Assembly: GCF_016545825.1 (NCBI RefSeq)
Contig: NC_052613.1
Coordinates: 38,513,790-38,577,789 of the forward strand
Length of the DNA: 64,000 nucleotides
Origin: Eucalyptus grandis
Lineage: Eukaryota > Streptophyta > Magnoliopsida > Myrtales > Myrtaceae
Direction: 5' to 3'
The notes beneath the pieces are model-generated. The model was not told the DNA's origin. It saw nothing but the letters and a program-made list of their open reading frames with translations, and did not search any database. Below, piece by piece: positions 55,276 to 64,000 of this stretch (within the stretch, counting starts at the first letter, position 1; the number at the start of each line of letters is the position of its first letter). The position numbers and the translations under genes were made by a program.

Positions 55276-57046
55276 TCTTTAATATTCTGTTTTAGTGGAA
55301 TTGTTCTTTAATATATTATTGATATTCCAACATGAAATAGTCCTCAAGCTAAGGATTGATAGTCCGATTTTCGCGCCCAAATCCGACTCGCAATCCCTTA
55401 CAAAATCGACAATCCAATCTCAAGCCCGAGATTCGATTCGCGATTTAATTTAAAATTGGCCAACCCGATCTCATGCGCAAGATATGGTTCGCCAATTTTT
55501 GGATATCGATATTGTCTTGCTTGATTAGATGTCGTGTGTTTGGATCAATTTTATTTTCATAAGAGGAAAAAAAATAAAAAATTCGAATTAGGGTTAAGTT
55601 TGTTTTAGAATATTCCTAGCCTTAGGTTAAAATCACAATCTTATTTCGAATTTTTAAATAAGAAAATAAAAAAAATCTGAATAAGGATTAGGTTTGTTTT
55701 TATTATCTTGCATATTTAAGATTGCAATCTTATTTCGAATTTTTAAATAAAAAAATCCAAAAAAGAAAGTGCATTCATTTAGGTTGTTAGTTTTTATTTG
55801 AACTGCATGTTAATTATGTATTAGTTTTAATTTCGAAATTAATATAAAAACACAAAAAAATCATCATGCATACGTCATGTAGAATTAGGGCATCCTTGGC
55901 ATGTCATGAAATATTGGGATAAAATTGCATATTAAGTTTAGATTGATTTTTGCATCTTAGGTTAGAGCTTTAAGACAATATCTTAGTTTAAATTAGGATT
56001 TAGTCTGACTCGATCCCTAATATAAGCTAGATAGAATTTTAATCTAGATAGTTATGTTTTGCATTTCATAAAAAATAAAATTTGTCTTAGTATAAATTAG
56101 TTGCAATTTCTAGGATAGATTGCATTTTTTTAGAATAGAAAAATCATGTGCACGTCATACAGAATTAGGTCCATGAAATGCACGTCATTTAGTGATTATT
56201 GTTAGGTTCATTTCTAATTAGAAATTGTCCGTCATTAGATTAGGTCATTTAATAAATGTCGCGTGACATATAACTCGCATATTAAATTGTATGTCGCATG
56301 TCATTTTAATTGAAATAATTTTGTACGTCATTGCATTGCATTGCATGTCATTAGAATTAAGTCATTTGGGTAAATTTAAATTGCATATTTAATTATTACA
56401 TTTCTTTATAATAGACTGCATGCTTATTTATGTCATATAGTTTAGGTTATGTTGCCATGCTATATCATTTCATGTTAAATTAATAGCATTGCATTGCCTA
56501 TTGACTATATTTTCATTTAATAAGTGAAAAAAAAGAAATTGCGTGTTAATTAGAAACCATATCTAGGATTGCTGATGTGGATTTTAATTTAACATCGCAG
56601 ATGCTTTCGTTGCTTTGAGGTAAGTTCTGCATCATTTAATTGCTTTCTTGGGTGTTAAATTGGTGGTTTGCACACCTGCATGAACACCTCACATGTTAGG
56701 GAAATAGATTTAAAATCAATCCAAATTGCTTGCCAAACATTTTTCAAAATAAAAAGAAAGGTACCGAAAGGGCGTTAGAGAAATCTAACGTAATCAAGTC
56801 CCCGTACCCTTAGTCTCTGGTTCGTAGGAGTAAAGTAAATCTCCCGTTACTTTACTAGGGTTTCTAATCGACCCACCAAAAATAGATTAGTGGCGACTCC
56901 TAGTTAAAATTCAATTGCATGTTAACAATTCAAACCTAAGTTGCGAATTGGTATGGGCTTGGGAGAGCCCAAGTTAAGTCTAGGCTTAACAATCCATTAG
57001 CCAAACCCTAGATGGTTCACACCCCCGAAAAAATTTGGTTGCGACA
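53708..57046 (+). repeat. 5' LTR of a Tat/Ogre-type gypsy element
   Basis: About 3.3 kb, starting TGTTGACACATAAATTTT and ending AAATTTGGTTGCGACA just before a primer site. A TATAAATA box at 54025-54032 with A-rich and GA-rich leader follows. 54360-55160 is GC-rich with Pro/Arg/Ser frames on both strands that I regard as non-coding. (ATT)n lies at 55243-55275. Such long LTRs are typical of the Tat/Ogre lineage. The second LTR is outside the window, so the boundaries rest on TG/CA ends and the primer site. Confidence 0.65.
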
Positions 57047-57049
57047 GCT

Positions 57050-57066
57050 TGGCGACTTGAGTTGAA
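57050..57066 (+). other. Primer binding site of the gypsy element
   Basis: TGGCGACTTGAGTTGAA, four bases after the LTR end. The TGGCGAC start fits the tRNA-Arg 3' end used by Ogre/Tat elements, although the rest matches less well. Confidence 0.5.
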
Positions 57067-57732
57067 ACTCTTAGTGGACTTAGGCCAATTTCTTTTTGAA
57101 AAAATATTTTTGTTTGGTAGCGAGGATCCTAGGTACGCCTTAACATTTAAGGTGTTAAATGTTTTTGCAGGATTAAAGGTATAAGGGGAAGTGTTTGCTA
57201 ACCTTTGTTTTGTAGGGAGGTGTAGGAATGTATGGTTTATTTTCACATATGAAGTGTTGCTTGATATAAACTGCTATGTATGCTTTGCATTTATCACTAC
57301 ACTTTGCACACACAACCTGTCGCCGGACCTGGGCCGCATAGGATCATTTAGGATGGTATTGAGATGGATACCACTCCGACCGCATGCTCGCGGTACAAGT
57401 CGCCCATCTCAATCCCGAAGTTTCTTTCATGGTGTCAAAAGTACCCACCTCGGTCCGCATGCCCGCGACCCGGGTCGGCTCTTTGACCAAGCCGGAGTCA
57501 TGAGGACCCGACATAGTCCACAAGCCCGTGGCTAGTCTGATCATCCTTGTGGCTCCACTTTGATAAGCCTTATAGATTAGAAATTGAGCCACTTACCATG
57601 CGCATGTCTATGTGATTGTCAATCATTGGTAAAGTAAGTTCTCTAATTTTTGCCTTTGCAATTTACTTACTTTGTCACATTATTTTGTCGGTCCATGGCA
57701 TTAGGATTGTCCCGAGCATTGATTAATATACA
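57067..57732 (+). other. Untranslated leader of the gypsy element
   Basis: No long frame. It contains three repeats of 'CGCATGC(T/C)CGCG' / 'CACAAGCCCGTGG' type between 57370 and 57530. Confidence 0.5.
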
Positions 57733-59033
57733 ATGGGGACACCGGACATTCGGATTATTCTTCCTCCAAAGGAAGAGCTTAGCACTTGGTGGGACAAGTT
57801 AGATCAAAATAGCTGTCAATTCGTAGAGTCACATATTGGTCGATTGCTTTCACTGCTGCGTATCAACATCCATGGCGGCCTCGTCCAAGCACTCACCCAC
57901 TGTTGGTGCCCTGAGACTTCTACCTTCATCTTCGGCGGTAAGCATGAACTCACTCCCACCTTGGAAGAGTATAGCATCGCCATAGGGAAGTCCTTAAAAG
58001 CTGAATTGATCAGTCCACCTATCGGAATAGATCCTGTTACGGCCTTATATGATTTTCTGAGAATTAAAGAAGACGACATAAGAAAGGTTTTAACGGCCCA
58101 CCGTAATGCATGTTCTTTATCTTTTTTGAAAGAATGTTTTGAAAAAGGCACCTCATTTCAAATGCGTAGGATTTTCCTCTTAGCTTTCTTTGGGTTTATA
58201 GTATTTCCTTACTGCAAGAATGCTATTAACCCTTTGATTGCTCAATTAGTTAGGCAAGTGTTGGAAGGAAATTTTTTTGTAAGCACTGTCTTGACTGAAA
58301 CTTTTCTTTCTCTCACTCGATTCAAAGGAGGTGGTGACAAGACTCTCCATTCCTGTCCTGAACTTTTACAAATCTGGTTCCTTTCTCATATAAAGGGGTT
58401 TGGTGGTTTAATGACTATACATGATGTTAGTAATTCTAATCACCCTATTATGAGATTTGAGAACAATCAAAAACATGCACCGGATTACCATTACTCTAGG
58501 TGGCTAGCTTTCATGAAAAAACCGACTTCCAAAGGTTTCCTATGGCATGCTAAATGGTTCCAAGTTCGGGTGGCGAGACTCTTGTGTGGAGGAGTTGGCC
58601 CAATCCCTTTATTGGGATTCACTGGAGCATTAGAGTACTATCCGACTAGAGTGACTCGTCAGTACCAAGTCGTGCAAGAGCTTCCCCCGGCGTTACAAGC
58701 AAAGCCGCTCCAAGTCAGCTTCGTTGATGGAAGCCAAGGCCATGAAGATTCCATTCTCACTATCAAATCGATGTGGGACATGTGCCGTCCACGAAAACTC
58801 AAATGGCCCGAAGAGGACTTGAAGGGCAAAGAAAGGAAATACTATACCTCAATCAAGTATATCTAACAACACAAGATTCCCGAGGAGCTGCTTCCAAAGA
58901 TACCGGAGGCGCCATTGAAGATCACCAATCGAGCTGAGAATAAACGCCTCAAAAGAGTTGCTGAAAAAGCTCAAGAGGAGAATAAACGTTTGCGCCGAAT
59001 GGTGTCCCGAGTGTATATTGATCAAGCCAGATG
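57733..59033 (+). CDS. Extra ORF upstream of gag (DUF7745/Ogre ORF1 type)
   Basis: Open for 377 codons from ATG 57733 (MGTPDIRIILPPKEELSTWW). After the TAA at 58864-58866 the same protein seems to go on in another frame (KIPEELLPKIPEAPLKITN, then a Lys/Glu coiled-coil tail RLKRVAEKAQEENKRL to about 59033). Features: WCPETSTFIFGGKHELTPTL, FIVFPYCKNAINPLIAQLV, GGGDKTLHSCPELLQIW, LLCGGVGPIPLLGFTG. This type of protein precedes gag in Ogre/Tat elements, and related plant proteins are listed as DUF7745 (name from memory). Function unknown. Long, largely intact frame suggests a fairly young element. Confidence 0.75.
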
Positions 59034-59242
59034 AAATGCTTGAATCAATCTTGCTATTTTCATTTTTAGATTAATGATTAGAGAGTTTGAGTCATTTACT
59101 TTCCTAGTTCATTTGTTTAGGACATTTCGAGTTTCTATAGGTCTATCAAAAGTTCCATTGATGAATAAAAGTTCTAGAATATTGCCATGGATCGGCGTAT
59201 TTCCATATAAGAATGCTTATTTTTGTTCATTTATTATATTAG

Positions 59243-61146
59243 GTGATAACAGATCCTCCACGTTCGCCCATCATTACACGATCGAGAGCAAAAATGGCCG
59301 ACCAAGCCGAAATGCGAGATCGTATGTTTGTCGTGGAAGACCAACTCAAACAGTTGCTCACCTCTATGCAACTTATGACAACTCAAATGCAATCTCTCCA
59401 AGTGAATCAGACCCTTGCACCCGCTCTCCCCGAGATTGTAGTCCCAAAGCAGACGAACAAGACTCAAATTGATGATGACGACATGCCTGAATTGGAGGAT
59501 GACCCACTGTTTGTCACTACCGAAAAGGTTAAGCCCGACAATGTCCTTAATGCGGAGCAGGATGAACGCTTCACCAAACTTGAAGAGAAACTGAAACAAT
59601 TGCAAGAGTCACGAAGTTCACTTCCATTTGACTTGTTAGTTTACGAGAAAGTCAAGATGCCGAAAGAGTTTAAGATGCCGGAGTTCGAGAAATACGACGG
59701 TACTTCCTACCCAAAGGCTCATTTGCAGATGTACCACGTACGCATAGCCCAGTATGTCAAGAATGAGCCTCTCATGATCCAATCCTTTCATGCAAGTTTG
59801 ACTGGGCGTGCTCTGAATTGGTAGTGATGAAGAATGTGAACCTCCTCGACACCTGGAACGAAGTGGCTGACGCGTTCCTCAAACAATACAAGTTCAACAT
59901 GGACATTGCACCTTCTTGAGAAGACCTGGAGTTGATGGAAAAGAAAAGGAGTGAGTCATTTAAAGAATATGCTGTGAGATGGAGAAACCTGGCGGCTCAA
60001 ATTACTCCTGAGCCTACCAACAAGAAGCTGATGAAGTTGTTCGTGAAAACCCTCCCGTCCGAGTTTCGTAACAGAATGGCCAGTACATACGTCGAAAGCT
60101 TCAATCAGCTTGTTCCTGTAGGAGAACAAATCGAGATGGGGATACGAGAAGGATGGTTCATTGAGCCATCTAGTAAAAGATTCACTGCCAAGAAGGAGAA
60201 GGAAACGGCTGTGGATGTGAATGTGGCTTATAGCCAAGAAAATGTCAAACGTGCCCCAGCCATCCAAATGTATTTAAGACAACCACAAACCACTAGCCGT
60301 CAGTCATTTGCCCAAACAAATAATAGAAGGCAATTCACTCCTCTCCCTGGGTCTCCATCCCAAGTGCTGACAATTCTTCGAAAAAAAGGTTTGCTTACTA
60401 GTGAACCAAAGCGTCCCAACCGCGAAAACCTTCACGGTTACGACCCGACAAAGAAGTGTGACTATCATAACGGTGAACTGGGACATTCGATTGATGAATG
60501 TTTCACCCTCAAGCACCAGATCCAGAGCCTATTGGACACGAAAGCCTTTTCATTTCAAACTGCTCAGCCAAATGTCCAAAAAAATCCACTACCAGAGCAT
60601 GAGGGTACAGTGAATGCTATCCTAGAACCTAAAGTCAGTCGGATCAAGAACTCGAAGGTGCATGTGATAGATGCCTACAATGGACTGGTGAGAGCTGGAT
60701 ATTATTCAGATCAAGAAGATGTTCCCATATCGTTGATGAAGGAAAGAATTGCCAAAATGGTGGATGACGGCATCATCTTGTATGCTGACTGTAACTGTGT
60801 AGTTTCCACTATTTCCCACATCATCATTGATTGGGAGGAGGAGCAGGCTGCTCTCAATGATGGTAAGGAAGAAGTAGATCCGTCATTTGCAGATATGCCC
60901 CCGCTAGAAGAGACATCTGATGAGGAGATTGTGATCGAGATGCCTCAACCATATGAGTATGTCAACAATAAGGCAGTACCTTGGTCCTATGATGTTGACC
61001 TCGTTACAAGGTCGGGTCGGACTTATGCTCAAGCTAGTGTTCAACCTGCAAAGCCTGTCACTGACGAAGAGGCTAAGGAATTTTTGGCTGTAATTAAAGC
61101 AAGTGAGTATAATGTGGTCGATCAATTGCGAAAGATGCCTGCTTAG
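59243..61146 (+). pseudogene. Gypsy gag (Tat/Ogre), two breaks
   Basis: Capsid/nucleocapsid. Probable start MADQAEMRDRMFVVED (ATG 59294), then a coiled-coil-like stretch, then the retrotransposon gag domain (EFKMPEFEKYDGTSYPKAHL, ...FHASLTGRALNW). A 1-base loss near 59824 changes frame. A TGA at 59917-59919 sits where CGA (Arg) is expected before EDLELMEKKRSESFKEYAV. From 59932 the frame is open for 404 codons: RWRNLAAQITPEP, LVPVGEQIEMGIREG, a zinc-knuckle-like CDYHNGELGHSIDEC (60458), and VTRSGRTYAQASVQP near the end. Confidence 0.85.
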
Positions 61147-61152
61147 ATCTCT

Positions 61153-62156
61153 TTGCTCGAGCTCCTCCAAACCTCCTCTGTGCATCTAAAGTCGCTGATG
61201 AAAGTTCTAAGTGAAATTCATGTACTCGAAACGGTTGAGGCAGATAATTTGGAGGATTTTGTGGGATCAGTCCTTCTCAAGGACATGATTGCTTTTTCTG
61301 ATGAGGAATTCCCTCTTGAGGGTAGGGGCATAACAAAGCACTCTACATATCGGTCAAGCACAAGGTTTCTCATGTGTCCTGAGTGCTTATTGATAATGGG
61401 TCTGCCCTAAACATATGTCCATTGGCCACTCTTCATCACCTTAAGGTAGACTCGTCCAAGATACATGCTGCAAAGACTTATGTGCGAGCTTTTGATGGCA
61501 CAAAGAAGGAGGTGCTCGGAGAGATTCATCTCGATGTGCAAATAGGGCCGGTTGTTTTCAATGTCCCTTTTCAAGTAATAGATATCCCTACCACGTTTAA
61601 TTTTTTGTTGGGTCGTCCCTGGATTCACACTGCTGGAGCGGTACCTTCAAGTCTCCATCAAGCTGTGAAGTTAGTGATCAAAGGGAAGCTGGTCATTGTC
61701 TATGGAGAGGAGGATCATCGAATTTACCATGAGACGGCTATCCCCTATGTGGAGCCAGATGTTGAATTCGAATCGAGTTATCACTCATTTGAATTAGTGT
61801 CCACCATACATTGTTCTCGAGATTTGTCACCACCCACTCCTGAAGTTTCAAATGCTGCCCTTATGATAGGAAGGGTGATGGTTGTGAATGGCTTTGTTCC
61901 TGGCCATGGTCTTGGAAGAAGAGGTCAAGGTATTCAAAACCCCATTGAAGCCCCTCAGAGGTCCCAATTTGCTGGGTTAGGGTACCATGGAAGAGGTGGA
62001 GGAAGTTCTGGAAGGCAAAGACAGGGAAGGCATAACTCGCCACCTGAGCAAGGGCGAGGGAGGCAAAATTTACCACCTCCAAACATTCATGAGACGTTCC
62101 ATGGTCCTCCAATTATGATGCAAGATGAAGCTGAAGTCATGGATACTCTAGGATAG
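61153..62156 (+). CDS. Gypsy protease region with G-patch
   Basis: Retropepsin-type aspartic protease followed by a G-patch. The frame changes once near 61380; a short upstream frame (61153-61410) leads into it. The active-site block is VLIDNGSALNICP (D-N-G, a usual plant gypsy variant of D-T-G), followed by VRAFDGTKKEVLGEI and the LLGRPWIHTAGAVPSSLHQA block. From about 61893 a glycine-rich G-patch follows (GFVPGHGLGRRGQGIQNPI, then FAGLGYHGRGGG). G-patches after the protease occur in several retroelement lineages and may bind RNA. The frame ends with TAG at 62154-62156. Confidence 0.85.
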
Positions 62157-62779
62157 CCAAGTGGGAAATTCGACTATATGGTGAAGTATTCGGCTCCTCC
62201 CAGCTTTTACTTTGACGCCCGCAATATAGTTCCAAGTGGATGGGATGGCATGGATGATCCGACGCCTTCAAAGACAGAAAAATCTGATGACACCTTGGAA
62301 GGAATTTCAAGTTTGTTCGATGACCTCTCCATTGGAGCCATTGATGGAGAACCTCTGGAAGAAACGGGCCCTCGCCCATGAGAGTAACCCATTTATCACT
62401 TTTGCACATTCCCCTGCGCGAGAATTTTTTATTGCTTTCTAGGAATTGTTTTCGATTTCTTCTTTTTCACTTTCTTCTTAGGACTTGAATTGCATTTTCC
62501 ATTCAATAAATTGTAATTGATTGATGAATTTCAATGAAATTACAAGTTTTATTTTGAGGGCATGATGAGGTACGCCAAACCAGCCCGATGATGATATCCA
62601 GCCGATAAAACAAAATCAAAATCCAAGGAGAATTCTGAGACTTGGGCTTCATCATGCTTTCTCATGTCGAAATGTTTCGAAAAATGCTTTTGCAAAAGAG
62701 TTTAAAAATAAAATTCACAAAAAAAATAAAATATGATTTACCCTGTTTGTCTTTTTGACCATTCTATTTCATGTTTCAG
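62157..62779 (+). other. Spacer with probable intron between protease and RT
   Basis: A 67-codon frame (62178-62381, KYSAPPSFYFDARNIVPSGW) continues the polyprotein, then AT-rich non-coding sequence follows. A textbook acceptor, TTCATGTTTCAG, ends at 62779 before GGATGATCATATAGC. Ogre-type elements are known to splice out an intron between pro and RT. The donor is not certain (GTAACC at 62386 is a candidate, just after a TGA at 62379-62381). Confidence 0.5.
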
Positions 62780-64000
62780 GGATGATCATATAGCATGCAA
62801 AGATGTCGAAATGGTCCAATCTAATGCAACAAGTGCTGATAATGATGATTCTGAAGATTCGATCGAGGATTCCATTGACGTGCAATGTAGTTGGGAACAA
62901 CATGAAAAAACCAAGGCTCTTACATTTGAGCAGACTATCACCATTAATCTAGGTGATACTGAAGCAACCAAGGAGGTGAAAATTGGGGCAAATCTCCCAA
63001 AAGATGAAGCCAAGCACCTAACTCAGCTATTGAAGGAATATCAAGACATCTTTGCATGGACCTACACTGATATGCTTGGGTTAGACCCGTCAATCGTGGA
63101 GCATTGTTTGCCTACTAACCCGGACGTGCCTCCTAAGAAGCAAAGGCTGCGGAGAACTAAGCCTGCGCTCTCAAAGAAGATAGAGGAAGAGGTGATGAAG
63201 CTTTTAAAAGTCGGATTCATTGAAGTCTCGCCATATCCTGAATGGGTAGCAAACATCATGCCGGTAATGAAGAAGGATGGTCGGGTTCGAGTTTGTGTCG
63301 ATTATCAGGATTTGAACAAGGCTAGCCCAAAAGATGACTTCCCACTACCTCATATAGATGTCCTTGTTGATAGTACCGCCGGATTTGAAATATTCTCATT
63401 TATGGATGGTTTTTCTAGGTACAATCAGATAAGGATGAAGGAGGAAGACAAGGAGAAAACTGCATTTATCACCCCATGGGGAACCTTTCATTACAAGGTT
63501 ATGCCCTTTGGGCTCAAGAACGCAGGGGCAACTTATCAACGAGCCATGGTAGCATTGTTCCACGACATGATGCATCAAGAGATCGAGGTCTATGTTGATG
63601 ATATGATCACCAAGACTCGACCTGGGAAAAGCCACATCGAAACCTTGAAAAAGTTGTTTGATTGACTCCGTGAATTCAAGCTTCGACTGAATCCCACTAA
63701 ATGCGTGTTTGGAGCAACATCTGGTAAATTACTTGGATTCATTGTGAATAGTAAAGGGATTGAGATCGACTTGGCTAAAGCTAAAGCCATATGTGAGCTG
63801 CAGCCTCCATCAACAGTGAAAGAAGTCCGGAGTCTTTTAGGGAGGTTGAATTACATTGTTCGATTCATTTCCCAACTATCTAAAACCGCCAAGCCATTCT
63901 TCAAGCTCTTAAAGAAGAATGCACGAGTCAACTGGAATGATGAGTGTCGAGAAGCGTTCGACAAGTTAAAGCAGTACTTGATGAATCCACCAGTTCTTGT
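62733..64000 (+). pseudogene. Gypsy reverse transcriptase and RNase H start, cut by the window edge
   Basis: Polyprotein part 2. The lead-in (VNIGDTEATKEVKIG-like INLGDTEATKEVKIGANLP; YQDIFAWTYTDMLGLDPSIV) precedes RT: VCVDYQDLNKASPKDDFPLP, FMDGFSRYNQIRM, TAFITPWGTFHYKVMPFGLK, then the active-site YVDD (about 63591). An in-frame TGA at 63663-63665 (LFD*LREFKLRLNP, where CGA is expected) is the only break. The frame then runs open to the right edge through KCVFGATSGKLLGFIV and the RNase H lead-in LSKTAKPFFKLLKK. Integrase and 3' LTR are outside. Confidence 0.92.

Overview
The window is plant nuclear DNA, most likely from a woody core eudicot. It carries spliced genes with GT-AG introns, chloroplast proteins with transit peptides, plant LTR retrotransposons with plant-type primer sites, plant SINEs and MITEs, and AT-rich intergenic DNA. 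Some repeats recall Myrtaceae (Eucalyptus relatives), but that is only an impression.

Layout. 1-2.5 kb: 5' exons of a PWI-domain splicing factor (SRRM1-like) on the minus strand. 2.9-11.4 kb: repeat DNA, made of a 155-bp tandem repeat and a direct segmental duplication. Copy A has gained a 880-bp Mutator-type element and two tRNA-derived SINEs that copy B lacks. 11.4-21.2 kb: a minus-strand Rubisco activase pseudogene split by an 8.25-kb Ty1/copia retrotransposon with exact 5-bp target duplications. 21.4-33 kb: an RS-rich exon, MITEs, a GC-rich insertion, an L1 LINE relic and a few unrecognised coding-like stretches. 33.3-47.5 kb: the gene-dense part, with a plastid D-xylose/H+ symporter-like gene (+), Rubisco activase (+), an LTI65/CAP160 (RD29-type) stress gene (-) and TOC75 (+). 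48.3-50.4 kb: a decayed endogenous pararetrovirus fragment with a 200-bp tandem duplication. 50.4-53.7 kb: repeat debris and a copia LTR. 53.7-64 kb: the 5' part of a large Ty3/gypsy element of Tat/Ogre type (3.3-kb LTR, extra ORF, gag, protease plus G-patch, RT), running off the right edge.

Three of the genes act in chloroplasts: TOC75 imports proteins, activase services Rubisco, and the symporter-like protein is predicted plastidial. No shared pathway beyond that is implied; plant neighbours are not operons.

A caution applies to the whole gene-dense part. The four adjacent, highly conserved genes at 33-47 kb all carry several 1-base indels, often in homopolymers, with splice sites and amino-acid conservation kept. 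Uncorrected assembly error is the simplest reading; four neighbouring fresh pseudogenes is the alternative. I found no new system. The most informative structures are the dated nested insertions, the hypervariable LTR palindrome, the duplicated polypurine/LTR-start junction and the inverted activase pair.
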